DNA from: Pseudorasbora parva
Lineage: Eukaryota; Chordata; Actinopteri; Cypriniformes; Gobionidae
Reading direction: 5' to 3'
DNA length: 64,000 bases
Assembly (NCBI RefSeq): GCF_024679245.1
Contig: NC_090178.1
Coordinates: 17,548,213 to 17,612,212 of the forward strand
Position numbers and translations under genes: made by a program. The notes beneath the pieces were generated by a model. It worked only from the letters and a program-made list of their open reading frames with translations, was not told the DNA's origin and made no database searches. Each line of letters opens with the position of its first letter. The stretch's first letter is position 1. Below are positions 34,731 to 47,786 of this stretch, piece by piece.

Positions 34731-34814
<84 letters not shown>
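34731..34814. repeat. (TA)n microsatellite, right of a Tc1-like copy
   Basis: About 84 bp of TA repeat directly abutting the Tc1-like 5' end. Confidence 0.97.
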
Positions 34815-34818
<4 letters not shown>

Positions 34819-35017
34819 TGCGCACCCCTAAAGATTTAGACATTTTGAGGTTTTTGTTTTGTTACATCATTGAGATTTCATTTTAGGCTTTGTTTTCCAT
34901 TAACCTAAACTCTGTCCATTGGTTTGCAGTGTTTTGTACACATTTGTTTCATTTTACTCTGTATGTAAACTCTTCCCCACCCCCTTACTTCTCTCCTATC
35001 CTCTTCTGGATCTCTAG

Positions 35018-35108
35018 GGGTTCTATCGCAGTTGACTGGTCCCGCTGGAGACTGCAGAAAGCTGTTAAGGCTGCTGTGGTGTCTCCTGCTACAGCAGCAC
35101 CGGATCAT
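35018..35108 (+). other. Exon-like segment, unidentified
   Basis: A pyrimidine-rich acceptor (CTATCCTCTTCTGGATCTCTAG ends at 35017) is followed by 91 bp. One frame is open throughout (start GSIAVDWSRWRLQKAVK), and a GTGAGC donor follows at 35109. The frame continues open to 35228. Not recognised, and possibly part of a non-coding transcript or chance. Confidence 0.22.
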
Positions 35109-36428
<1,320 letters not shown>

Positions 36429-36637
36429 CTTAAAATTGCCTCGGCTCATTTTCACTGTTTTCACGGTTTTCCTCATTTTTGTTGCTTCACCTTCCTCCCC
36501 TCATACTGGTACTTTGTTTACACACCTTTTAAAATGCAATATCTTAGACGCATTAGCCTTCCTCCCTCTTTTGCAGTCGCTGTTCTCTGGGTTAAAAGTT
36601 AATAACCATAAGCTCTTTTCCTTCCGTACCTCCATCA

Positions 36638-36642
<5 letters not shown>

Positions 36643-36724
<82 letters not shown>
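36643..36724. repeat. (TC)n microsatellite
   Basis: About 82 bp of TC repeat. Frames across it give long Ser-Leu or Arg-Glu runs that are not proteins. Confidence 0.99.
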
Positions 36725-36728
<4 letters not shown>

Positions 36729-37473
36729 TCGTAGTCTCTCCCACCCTAAGTAAAGTACACAGTGCTTCCCTTGGGCTCACAACCAAATGCCACGGCCACG
36801 TTAACCCCCATCCGAATTCACACCACTGCCCCTCGCTTTCATTTGGTCCTGCATACATTACGCCCTCACGTGTCCTCTGAGCGTCTCTCTGAGGACGCCG
36901 ATCCGCCCAGCACCCCGCCATCAACCACAGTTCACCGCCCGGAGAGGACGTAAGGTCAGTGCGAGGAAAAGCAAGGGCAAAGCGGCCTTGTGCAAGAACA
37001 ACAGACACATAACATCTCAACATGTGAGAGGAAACAGGTTCTAGAGTTAAAAATAATTAGACATCGCAACTTCTGTCGTTGCTCTCAGCGGAATTTTATA
37101 ACTTAGATCAAAAAATTTTAAATCTATCATTATTTACACCCTCATGTCATTTCAAACCCAGTCAGTCTGTCTTTCAGTGTGCGATTTAGATGTGTCTCAT
37201 GCGAAAATGAATCATTTAGACCTGTTTTGTGGACCAGGTGAACTGATTCTTTTATGGTAATTATTCTTAAAAAACAATCTTCAATTTTTCCATTTAAAGT
37301 CATACTAAAGTCATAAATATAGCTTTAAAATAATGACAGAGGTGTACATTCCCTTTACTGCTTCACAAGTTCATATAGGAAAAACAGTTTGAGTGAAACT
37401 CTCTTGAGATAAAATAAAACTGGTCTGTTTAATGCTATGTTGCTATATTTAAATCTGTGAAGCAGATGTAAAA
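36725..37473. other. Non-coding sequence
   Basis: 36765-36990 is GC-richer and repeat-free. 37125-37160 holds a fragment (ACACCCTCATGTCATTTCAA) of the abundant cyprinid short repeat. Confidence 0.4.
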
Positions 37474-37967
37474 TACACTACTGTTCAAAAGTTTACGATC
37501 AGTCTTTTTTTAAAATAATTTAATTCTGTTTTTATTAATACTTTCATTCAGTGAGGACACTTAAACTGATAAAAATTACAGTAACATCATTCAATGTTAC
37601 GAAAGATTTCTATTTCAAATATATGCTGTTCTTTTTAACTTTCTTTTCATCAAAGCACCCTGAATAAAGTCATTGCAGTTTCTAGAAAATTTTAAGCAGC
37701 TGATTTCAACATTTATATTAATACATATAAATGTTTGACACCAAATCTAGAATGATTTCTGAAAAATCCTGTGATTTAAGACTGGATTAATGATTCTGAA
37801 ACTTCAGCTTTGCCAACAGTGGAATGAATTACATTTTAAAATATGTTCAGATAGAAAGCTAAATTGTAATAATATTTCTCAATATTACAGTTTTTACTGT
37901 ATTTTTCATCAAATAAAGGCATGCTTGTTGATCCCTTCTTTAAAACAAACTTTTGACCAGTAGTGTA
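37474..37967. mobile_element. Full-length short transposon with TACACTACTG ends
   Basis: Left end TACACTACTGTTCAAAAGTT (37474) and right end AACTTTTGACCAGTAGTGTA (37967) are near-perfect 20 bp inverted repeats around a 494 bp AT-rich body without coding capacity. I recognise the family as one of the most frequent short DNA repeats of zebrafish and carp. Partial copies occur at 25765-26050, 31500-31790, 49250-49330, 51000-51106, 52965-53255 and 59100-59285. Confidence 0.85.
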
Positions 37968-37984
37968 CATGCGAAAATTAAGGT

Positions 37985-38410
37985 AATGATAACAATCTCC
38001 AATCACATCACGTTATTGTATTTAAGTCGTTCAAACAGATGAGGATAGTTTAGTATATTCGCCTGGTCTAATCCCATTTGCATCAATTGCCACTTATCAG
38101 TATCATGCAAATACGTGAATGCTATTTTACTGCTTGTATAGATTTTCTGAATTAAGTGCTGAAGATGATTATAATTGCTCAATATTCATCGGCTTGTGCA
38201 TGCAGAAGAGCCTAATAATGTTCTTTGGTAGCTGCATCAGTAATATTTATCAGCTTTTCAATAATCCACAGTGTTAATGTCAATCACACAAGTACTTATG
38301 CAAGGGATCAGATTGCATTCAAATCCATCAGACAGGACGGATAAGAACAATAATCCAAAAGTCATTATAATGAAATTTGTAATACAAATATGATTAGATT
38401 AAGGAGGAAC
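37985..38410. promoter_or_regulatory. Candidate conserved non-coding element
   Basis: Repeat-free, with an octamer-like ATGCAAAT (38106-38113), TTTGCATCAATTG (38077) and several TAAT/ATTA cores. Looks enhancer-like; inference only. Confidence 0.28.
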
Positions 38411-38751
38411 AAATAAATCAAAGAGGATTTGAAAGAATGAGTTAAATGTACAAAGGCGTCAAAGGTATCAGATCTGAGAGCCGAGCAGCAGTGTTTCCAG
38501 AGGCAGTGGAGGGAAGAAGAAAAACTGAAAGGCGAAAGATTTTCGCCCTGCTCTGCTGTTTGCTCTGTTTGTCTGCTTTTGCATGATTAATATTCTGGTC
38601 CATGCCATCCCACTGCGCCCCTGCAGACAGCCCCCAGCCTGCAGCTCGGACATTCCATTTTCCTCCAAAATTCACGCCCCAAACTCTCAGAGTGGCCCGT
38701 CAACAGTGAAAAGGAAGGATTCAAGAGATGATGGTCTTATCGCTGGGGCTA
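38411..38751. other. Low-repeat non-coding sequence
   Basis: No gene or repeat recognised. Confidence 0.4.
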
Positions 38752-38755
38752 ATGA

Positions 38756-38786
<31 letters not shown>
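38752..38786. repeat. (GAT)n(GGT)n short microsatellite
   Basis: ATGATGATG units followed by GGTGGTGGT. Confidence 0.9.
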
Positions 38787-39221
38787 CCTGGAGACAAGTG
38801 AGAGGCCTTCTGGGGAATGAGGTGTGGGGGTGATGGGGGGCGAATCACGTTGAGGTGCGGAATAGCACCCCCCACCCTCGGCGGCGCTGTGGGCCGTGGC
38901 GATATGCGGGGTCCATTGTGTAGCGATTATGTAGGATGAACACGAAGGGTGCTAATCTTACTGTGGGAGGGTACGTGCTTGTGAATGATTGAGCATAAGG
39001 GAAAAGAGAAAAGGAGGAGATGAGGAAGAGGAGAAGGAGAGGACGAAGAAAGAGAGAGAGGGAGAGAGAGAGATCCCCCTTAGCAGCGATTAAGAAATGG
39101 TCTGTCACAGATTAAAGCTGCGGGGAGGCAAAAGGGAGATGAGGCGAAGCCTCCCACAGACACAGGCTCATGAGGACGCTTTGCCGAGATTACCTGCGGT
39201 TATACGCAAGCAGCTGCTTGG

Positions 39222-39269
<48 letters not shown>

Positions 39270-39783
39270 ACGCAGAAGAACGGGAGGGTGAGAGAAAATG
39301 AGAGACATTGAGAGGGATGAGAGGGGGTAAAACAAACCTAAACCAAATAGGCTTGCAATTTACAGAGGGTGAGCGGAGAGGGAGGACGACAGAGATGGAG
39401 AAAGAGACAGATGCCTGAGGAGAAAAGAGAAAATAAAGGAAGGATGGAGCTTGAAAAGCTGCCTGCCACGACAGCAGCGACAAAAAAAAGAAAAAAGTGA
39501 TGAAAAAAAATTGCAGAGGGCCACACAGAAAAAATATATATGCATCATTCATTTGTTCCTAATTTCGTTTTCGAGACTGCTAACAGCCTTTTCTGCTATT
39601 CTTAGATTCTCTTCAAGTTTGGCTATACATGCTGAAGTTCAAGACAAACAATTGAGTGGTCCTAATTACACAGATAGTGTAATGTCACGTTTTGGAATCA
39701 TAATATCTGTTCTTTAAATCTCTTTGACTGTAATATCCATAAAATCAAGATTTTATTGAGTTTTTTACTCAATAAAATAGAGA
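38787..39783. other. Purine-rich and non-coding sequence with a hairpin
   Basis: 39000-39075 is GA-rich on the plus strand. A CA tract is at 39223-39264. A perfect 12 bp inverted repeat (ATTTTATTGAGT / ACTCAATAAAAT) with a 5 nt spacer is at 39750-39778. Frames on the minus strand at 39190-39552 are low complexity. Confidence 0.5.
39223..39264. repeat. (CA)n microsatellite
   Basis: A 42 bp CA run. Confidence 0.97.
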
Positions 39784-41353
39784 GGACCCACTTTATATTA
39801 GGTGGCCTTAATGTACTAACATTGTAATTAATCATTTGATACACACTGTAAACCCTAATGTTGTCTTTACTTAAACAAATCAAGTAAACTTGACTAAATA
39901 TTACTAGTTTAGTCTAAAAACTCAGTCATATAAGTTAGTATAACTTATTAACCTACAAAATGCATAAACTTAAGATTTCAAGTTGTATGAACTCAAAATC
40001 ATAAGTAATTAAAATAGCTCACTCTGGTCTTGCTTTGATGTGATTGGCCATGCAAAGAGTTCTGTCTAGCAACAAGAGAACGAATTCACTGATTGGAGGA
40101 CATTTCCAAAAGGCGGTCCTTTTCGCCTCACCTGTTGCTTGTTGCTGATTCAAATTAAGATGGAGACTTGTTCATTGTGTGCAATCTTAAATTCGGTAAG
40201 TAAAAATGTGTAAGTTACTAAACCTAACAATAATACGTGAACTAACTTATAACCAGATTGTCTTTATTTCTGTTTTAATGAAAATAATAGTTTTGTTGGA
40301 AGTCACCATGATGGAGATAAGTGTTTGCTTTAGTTGGGCTCTTGGCAAATGATAATGTAATATTAGTGTTTCTCTGGCTGCTTTGTGTTTGTGAGACACA
40401 TATGTTAAGTAACAAAAAGCCAAGAGAAAATATCATCAAGTGGTGTTGTTTATTCATTGATGATGATAAGAACATCATCAAGTATAGGCAGAATTCCTGA
40501 TCTTGTGCAGAGTCCAATGCTTTGGATGTCAAAGCAGTTATTAATAGTTTTGAAATATTAATAATACTAGAATCTTCACTATTGTGCTAATATAATTTTT
40601 TTTTTTTTATGTGCACAAAATGTTTAAATCTATGGCATTAGTCAGACACATACACACATCACTAATCTGCGTATGAATCTCTACAATGGTGACAAAACTT
40701 TTTACAATGGTGAAAAAATCTGATAAACAGATCAACTCTGAACATAAAACAAGCTACAAAAACATCAGAACAAAACAGCAAAAGTAACAGCAAATAGTAA
40801 GAATTCAAAGAAAATTTGTCACAATTCAGACGCATAATTTATTCATGCCGCAATGCATGTTGGGACCAATGGGGAAGTTTTGATTGGTTGTACCCAGCAT
40901 GCTGTACTGAACTGGTGTAGCCAGTTTGGTGAACTTAACAATTTAAGTACAGTGAAAGTGAGCACCAAGTTAAGTAAACTTAAATATTCAAGTTTTAGGA
41001 GACTCCATTACTCAATTGAATTGAGGGAATCACTTTCCTCAAATCATTTGAGTATTCTCAACTTATTAGGGTTTACAGTGCAATGCACTTATTGTGTACA
41101 TACATGTTTTCTACATTGTACTTACATTTTTAAAATGCCTGCATGTAATTACGTCTTTAACTAATTATTACATTTGTAATTACACAGTTGACACTTCCTT
41201 CTCACCTAACCCTACCCTTAAACTGACCCACACCACCACACCTGTCCCTAACTCTACCCGTATCTCACCTCAATATCAGCAAAGGTGTTTTGAAATACAA
41301 TATGAACACAGTAAGTACATTGTACTTAAGGCCACCTAATATAAAGTGGGGCC
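39784..41353. mobile_element. DNA transposon with GGACCCACTTTATATTA ends, split by a nested element
   Basis: Left end GGACCCACTTTATATTAGGT and right end ACCTAATATAAAGTGGGGCC are inverted repeats of about 27 bp. The flanking octamers AATAGAGA (39776-39783) and GATAGAGA (41354-41361) agree at 7 of 8 positions, as for an aged hAT-type duplication. The element's own sequence is 39784-39843 plus 41081-41353 (landmarks CTTATTGTGTACATACATG, CTAACCCTACCCTTAAAC). The middle is another element at 39844-41080. It is a repeat I know from zebrafish and carp, with no coding capacity. Confidence 0.85.
39844..41080. mobile_element. Nested 1.24 kb element with CACTGTAAACCCTAAT ends
   Basis: Starts CACTGTAAACCCTAATG and ends ATTAGGGTTTACAGTG, a 15-16 bp perfect inverted repeat. 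It interrupts the 39784-41353 element, so it is the younger insertion. The subterminal zones share ACTTAAACAAATCAAGTAAA-like AAGT-rich motifs with the other CACTGTAA-type elements. No transposase is seen. Confidence 0.8.
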
Positions 41354-41358
41354 GATAG

Positions 41359-41720
41359 AGATTATTGTTGTACTTGGAATAATACAATTCAAATAAAATT
41401 GTCACCCAAAATGTGTTTAAACCAAGCTATTTTTTTAATTAAAAATTATTTCAAGTTATGTTATGTTCAAATTCATAAATATCTAAAAATTGTTGACTGA
41501 CTAATTGAACTGATTGATTGATTGATTGATAAATTTATGTATTTTTCTATTATTAAAATCAGAATTTTCTAACAAATAAAATGCAAAGTGAAAAAGTGTT
41601 AAATTGCATATACTTTCATGCATAAAGCAAGAAAAGCAATTCATCATCCACTCACAAATAAGTATTTATATTTGCGGCAATGAAACATTATGCGCGATTC
41701 ATAAACAATTTACAAAATGG
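41359..41720 (+). repeat. 362 bp direct duplication, unit A
   Basis: Begins AGATTATTGTTGTACTTGGA. Its ordered blocks (TCAAATAAAATTGTCACCCA, ATATCTAAAAATTG, a short GATT run at 41508-41530, TTTTCTAACAAATAAAATGC, CACAAATAAGTATTTATAT) recur in unit B at a constant starting offset of 362 bp. Confidence 0.8.
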
Positions 41721-42196
<476 letters not shown>

Positions 42197-43079
42197 TAAC
42201 ACAAGTCTTCAAGTACAGGTTCATCACTTAATCTCACAGCGACTGTTTCAAACAAAAAGAGAGGGAAATGGCTAATTATGGCTGAACTTCTCATCCCACA
42301 AGAGACTTGTTTGCACACTTCACGCCTGCCATGTAAAGGTGAAAATTTCTTCACTCTTCCATTGACTGATTGACACATGTGGGCAAACCTCTTCCCATAA
42401 TACACCAAACTGGCAGGTCAAGTTTCGTTTTAGCTTCAAACCGAGTGAAGAAGACGAAGACTTGCTCAGTTTGTTACGGAAGAAACAAGGTCCTCTGACT
42501 GGCAGGTGAGAGTTGTTTTGAACTGCTGGAGCTATTAATTGACGAGCCAATTGAAACGAGAAGCCTGGGGCAGAACGACTCAGTCCAGGGAAGGGAGAAC
42601 GAGAGTCAAGTTTAACCATTTAAAACAATTGCTGACACATGAGATTCAGTGTTACAGTTCCATCTCAGACAAACAACCACAGTTTTTACTTGATACACAT
42701 AAGAAGTTGATGTTTATTTGATCCACTGCTCTTCTACATTATAAGATATTCTGATGGGATAAGAAAAATAACTGATAATTCTTTTGTTTGCAGATACATC
42801 TTGGTTTATTTATCTAATGCAATGGCGATTTGATATAGTCTTGCAGACATCAATCTGTTCTGGAATACATATAATAACATTAGTGTGGTAGAATGTGCAT
42901 GTCTTGTAGCAATGATGTTTTCTCTGCAGTGAAACATTATGCACAGTTCTTCACCTTTGAAAAATCCTCCATTGCAGGTCAAGGACACAAGAGAAGAATG
43001 GCCTTGTGAACTGTGAGTTTTCAACCTGGTGACCCGCTGGTCCCTAGTCCATCTCCACAAGCACTAATAAAACACTTAT
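42197..43079. other. Low-repeat non-coding sequence
   Basis: No gene or repeat recognised. Confidence 0.4.
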
Positions 43080-43400
43080 AAAACACAGCGAGTTGTGAAT
43101 TATTACTGCATCACTCCCGACATGCCTCTGACAGGCTACGGTAGGCGAAGATAATTGCCCTTGCACTTGCTGCCTAATGAACATAATTACACGTTATTTC
43201 CCATTCTCCCTGTGATTAATTGTTACAACATTTCTTTGTTGGGTTCCCGACAAATTGCCACTTCATAATGACACTATTGCCTCTCTGCAGAGTGCACAAT
43301 CAAAATGGTTCTGGCACTTCAGCAGGCAGGCCTGAGGTCCTTGACAAGCAAAGTTAAATTGGTAAAGTAAACAGTCTTGACATGTGTTTGACCAGTAAGC
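43080..43400. promoter_or_regulatory. Candidate conserved non-coding element
   Basis: A repeat-free block with AACATAATTACACGTTATTT, GTGATTAATTGTTACAAC and CTTCATAATGACAC, dense in homeodomain-type cores. Enhancer-like texture; inference only. Confidence 0.3.
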
Positions 43401-44214
43401 AGTTTAAGCTCTTTAACAGAGCTTTTACCTTCATATTTAATTGGAAATCACTGTGAGGCTCTTGGAATAACACATACACATCGGTAATATTTCAATCATA
43501 GTGTTGGACTGAAATAGTCAAATAAAATTTTAAACATTTTCAACAACCCAGTTTTATATAATAATATAAGGATCATTACATAACCATTTCAAGGGATAGT
43601 TCACCCTAAAATGAAAATTCTGTCATTGATTACTAATCTCATTATGTTTTACTTTCTTAACACAACATTTTAAAGAATGTTCAAGCCAAGGCAGTGCATT
43701 ATTTATAGTATACTGTTATAGTTTTTATTCCTATTTTGATTATAAACCATTATTGAGATTAACATTTACTAAGATTAATAAATGCTTTAGAATGTTATTT
43801 TTAGATTATGTTAACTGAAACCTTATTTCTGTCACTACCACTATCGTCAAATATGATTGATTTACTAGCATATAGTTTGGATTGGCGGTATGGTTCCGTT
43901 CTGGGCAAGAAATCCTTGCGCATCCATGCAGCCTAACATGGATAATAGCAGGGAGAGCAGCAATACCCCCCCCCCCTTTTTTTTTACAGTATAAAATAAT
44001 AAAGAGGCAAAGAAAATTATTTTACTATGGTAAATATGATTAAACCACAAATTAAACCACAGTAGCCATACATTTACAGTTGTCTGAGATGACTTGAAAT
44101 GTTCTTTAGCATCACAAACCATAAAGTAAAGTGTAGGTTCTGCTATGGTTTAGCATGGTTTCCAGAGATCTGGAGCTGATTCGGGGTAGCTCGGTGGTTT
44201 TTTGACTGTTATCT
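43401..44214. other. Non-coding sequence with a repeat-end fragment
   Basis: 43590-43645 (AAGGGATAGTTCACCCTAAA then ATGAAAATTCTGTCATTG) is one end of the abundant cyprinid short repeat. A C11T9 run is at 43966-43985. No gene is seen. Confidence 0.5.
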
Positions 44215-44479
44215 CGCGGCGCGCTGTCTTTTAAGGGGCCGTTCACGTATCACGTCTTTTGCGCGCTCAAGTTCATTATTTCCAATGTAGGCGCGCGATA
44301 AGCGCGCTCATAATGGAAGCGACACGGTCGTTTTTTCCAGGCGCGTCCGCACCGCATCAAGTTAAAAACATCTCAACTTTTCAGAATGCCGCAAGTGCAA
44401 GAATATCAGACCTGAACCAGGAAGTTGGTCACCAGATCACACGGAAACCAGTTAAACCGTAACACCGGAGAGCGCTGAG
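44215..44479. repeat. Dispersed GCGCGC-rich repeat
   Basis: GGGGCCGTTCACGTATCACG, TTCATTATTTCCAATGTAGG, GGAAGCGACACGGTCG and ACATCTCAACTTTTCAGAAT are landmarks of a repeat I know from zebrafish and carp. It is unclassified and its boundaries are approximate. Confidence 0.55.
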
Positions 44480-44760
44480 ATGTTTTCCTCTGAGGTGCTC
44501 GCGCATCGCAGTTGTGCTGCCGTGGTACACCATATCGGTTTTGCAAAGGGTACAAAGGGCCATTTTATTTGTCCTCTGTTTAAAGTATTCCCATACTTTA
44601 CTTTACTAAACAGTGGTCTCTGTTTTTGTGATAGAATGCAACTTTCTCCATTCCCTGCATGCCATTACGCGAGATGTAAACAAACGCATTTCACGCACGT
44701 CGACGTATTTTTGTAGTCGACGTAAACGATGACGTCGACGCGTCATTGCAGCACTATATT
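44480..44760 (-). mobile_element. hAT-like transposon end fragment
   Basis: Read on the minus strand it starts near GTGCTGCAATGACGCGTCGA and continues with CGTCATCGTTTACGTCGACT and ACAAAAATACGTCGACGTGC. This is the end of a common fish hAT-type element, recognised from memory. The rest (GGTACACCATATCGGTTTTG) follows the same family. No transposase is present. Confidence 0.55.
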
Positions 44761-44786
44761 GCATATATAATTAATTTTGATATTAA

Positions 44787-45560
44787 AGGGTTACTTCAGC
44801 GATTAGCATATGGCTTTGTATCAGTAGAAACCCTGGAGAATATTCAAATTATTGTGCTTTCCCCTCTCATATCTCCCTGAGACGAGAGATTTATGCATTT
44901 TATTTCTGGAAAAATTCCTCCTATGATGCAAAATGACGATTTTTGCATCATAGGAGGAATGTTTGCCCAGAGGCTAAAGACTACAGCCAGCAGAGGGAGC
45001 CATTTCCGCATGTTTTGAATCCGGCATTGGGGGATGGGAGATTACACTCAGCTTGCAGGGAGAGCTCAGCTTGCAGACAGGATCATTTAAACGGAGCTAA
45101 GGTGAGCAATGTAAGTCTTTTAACTTCTCAAATTCATTTCTATGAAAGTTAAGCTTGCAAAGGCATGAACTGAAACGCGCCAGACTGAACTCGCGTTGTG
45201 AATGTATGCCGCGAATGTAGTCGCGATTACCTCAGCTCTCATCACTCCTGCAGTTAGTGCTCAGTGCTGTGAGACTCGCGCGGTGACTCCCTCATTATAT
45301 TGAACAGACACGTTCAGTTTTTAATTGTAGTGTCTCTAACTCAGTCACAGTAATGAAGTTGTTGGCGTTGGGAATGGCCTCACAGGGCAGCGAAGCATTC
45401 TGGGAATTGTAGTCTTTCATCCCCATGGGACAAAAATACATTTTCTGTCTTTTCTCAGTCTAGAAGACACCAAATTCAAAAATAATTTCACATTTCTACT
45501 GCATTTTATTGATGACCCAGTTTAAATACAGATTCATCTTCCCAGCGCTGAAGTACCCCT
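44787..45560. mobile_element. 774 bp TTAA-flanked non-autonomous DNA transposon
   Basis: The left end AGGGTTACTTCAGCG and right end CGCTGAAGTACCCCT are inverted repeats (13 of 15 match), flanked by TTAA at 44783-44786 and 45561-45564. The interior contains a near-central hairpin at 44914-44960 and no ORF worth calling. It is a repeat family known to me from zebrafish. Confidence 0.88.
44914..44960. repeat. Perfect 20 bp stem hairpin
   Basis: ATTCCTCCTATGATGCAAAA is followed after 7 nt by its exact reverse complement TTTTGCATCATAGGAGGAAT. It lies inside the 44787-45560 element. Confidence 0.95.
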
Positions 45561-45564
45561 TTAA

Positions 45565-46033
45565 ATGTACAAAAGAATTTAGTCTGATCCAATGGGAATT
45601 AGAATTTAAAATCCTGACTGGATGAGAGGAGGAGCTGGAGGAGGGTAAATGAGCTCTGGAGAAAGGTGATAGCTGCTGATAATACTGAGGACCTTATATG
45701 TATTCTGTGATAGACATCATATTCCTATTGGTAGATGTGATCAGCTGACAGTTGACTGACGTGACCTGCCAGAACTGACGCTATATGCTTGATTGTAAAC
45801 TGTTAGCACATTTTGACATTTGAATTGGATTTTATTTTTATATTTTATTTATTGTGTGCTTTTATCATTTGTATTACTTTTAAAACATTGCAATTTAGGT
45901 TTGCTTTATTTTAATTTAATATAATTGAATTTATTTCCAGTTAGTAATGTCAGTGCTTTAACTTGGTTGCCAAGTCACTATTCTCATTTAAATTTTATTT
46001 TAGTTTTTACTAAAAGGGTGATGAATTAAGAAA
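45565..46033. other. AT-rich non-coding sequence
   Basis: No gene or repeat recognised. Confidence 0.4.
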
Positions 46034-46038
46034 TCAAC

Positions 46039-46408
46039 TGTTACGTCAGGAGAAGTGAAAAAGGTGAGGAGTCAGGTGCAGAGATAAATGATGATTTATT
46101 TAACAAAATTAAACTTAAACAGAAAACAAAAACCCACAAGGAGGGAAAAACATAATCAGAATGAACAAATACAAACTCAAAAACATACCAAACTGAAACA
46201 CGGGGAAACTGGAGACGTAGACATGACAACGATCCGACCAAGACTTACAAACACAAGGAGCTAATAAAGGGGAGAAATCAAGAGGGAACAGCTGGGAGAA
46301 ATCAAATAATAATCAGATAACAAGGTGGAGGGATCAGACAATGACAGGAGCACATGCTCAACATAACAAAACCCACATGTGCACACAAGACAGGACGGGC
46401 ATGTGACA
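46039..46408 (-). mobile_element. Solo LTR with 5 bp target duplication
   Basis: On the minus strand the 370 bp unit starts TGTCACATGCCCGTCC and ends CTCCTGACGTAACA. TCAAC lies immediately on both sides (46034-46038 and 46409-46413), as expected for integrase-mediated insertion. An AATAAA in TTAAATAAATCATC (minus strand, 46088-46103) fits an LTR polyadenylation signal. Only one LTR remains, so the internal region was probably removed by recombination between LTRs. Confidence 0.9.
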
Positions 46409-46439
46409 TCAACTTTCCCTTGAGATTTTGATATATAAA

Positions 46440-47786
46440 AGTTAATGGTAATATAAGAATATCCTGTAAGTTTCAGAGCTGAAAACTTCCTTGTTAGTCA
46501 AAGAAAAGCTTTTATAGACACCAGGCCCAGAAAACAATCGTGTGCCTCATCCTGACTTCATTCGCCTTATTCACCTGGCGGCCATTTTGAAAACTCTAAC
46601 ACTGTTGTGGGGTACACAAACCCGGAAGCTGGACTCCGATACAGTACTAATCAGTAGCCGCATTCTGTTTCACTGCACTTCGTCACTCAGGATAAAATCC
46701 TACAGAGGACAAACCTTTCACCGTTTTCCGGAGGATAAGGGATTACATGGAGAGTGGATTAAAAAAATATCAGAAGGGATCCTGGTCGTAATTTCTGCAT
46801 TTTACTACAGACGAAGCTGACTCATGAAGCTGTTCAGATTGCGCTAGCCAACAACAATAAACATGCCGAAGAAGATAGCAAAATACTGCGCTATTCCTGT
46901 TTGAGGAAGAACACAGTCGCTGAATAAGCTTCTTTCGGATCCTATTAGGAATGTGTGGTGGAACTGTATTTTTAATGAAGATCCAGCTCAGGTGGGGAAG
47001 ACATTGTATGCGTGTTTGCTTCATTTAACTGCGGAATTGTTTGTAAACAAGTCTCAGGTCGATGCTGGATTTGCAGACATATTGAGATTAAAACACAATG
47101 CTATGACTTCTATATTGGATCCCACAGGAATGGTGCAACACACTTATGTGAGTAAAATGTGTTTTTTATATGTAATTGTACTGCTTTGTTATAGATCGTT
47201 TTGATTATGTATCTAACAGAACATACTTTTAGCATGCTGTCATAGGCTGGACAATCCCTTATTTGTTGGTTCATTGTGATTGGGGGTCAGACTCAGACAT
47301 GTATGGGCCAGGACTCGCAAAGTTCAACGTCCCAGGGCTATGTGTTTTCCAGACGGGCTACCAAAATGTATGTCAGTCGGCAGGCCAGTGAATCTTAAAT
47401 AGTGAAATAATATTCCTTTCTTGATCTGCGCTGTTCACATTCGTGCTTATAGCCACCGATTGGATGGGCCAAGTAATACAAAAATAATATTCCAATCAAT
47501 CCCGAGTGGATGAGAAATAAATACTGAACTGACAGGAAAGCTTAAGCTCATTAAATATGCAAATCTTATCCAATCCTAGCAGTGGGCGTTTACTTCCAAG
47601 TCTCCAGTGCGGCACGCCCACCAAAACCCAGCATTTTGGAGAGAGCCTCAAAACCTGTGTGGAAAATAGCCTATTACTTATTCATTATTATGTTTTTGAA
47701 TGTAAAAACCACACGAACGTCATGCGTTGACCTCAGACAACAGTATAACATTTTTGTAAAAAGCAGTTCATGACAGACACCTTTAA
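46440..47786 (+). repeat. Large dispersed repeat, copy 1 (inverted partner at 49995-50430)
   Basis: The right half carries blocks found reverse complemented at 49995-50430: AACAATAAACATGCCGAAGA, TTAGGAATGTGTG, TTTTTAATGAAGATCCAGCT, GTCTCCAGTGCGGCACGCCC and GACCTCAGACAACAGTATAA. It ends CAGACACCTTTAA, consistent with a TTAA-type end. An extra ~525 bp (47063-47590) is present here and absent from copy 2. The 83-92 codon frames at 46542-46820 and 46953-47204 are fragments of the repeat; I see no identifiable transposase. Confidence 0.7.

Noticed and set aside
36762..36953. 63-codon frame ending at an AC-GTAAGG donor-like site
   Set aside because: The donor is plausible, but there is no ATG, no clear acceptor and the peptide is Thr/Pro-rich without pattern.
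36592..37023. 143-codon minus-strand frame with an Arg-Glu run
   Set aside because: Much of it is the TC tract read on the other strand; the rest has no start, splice or family support.
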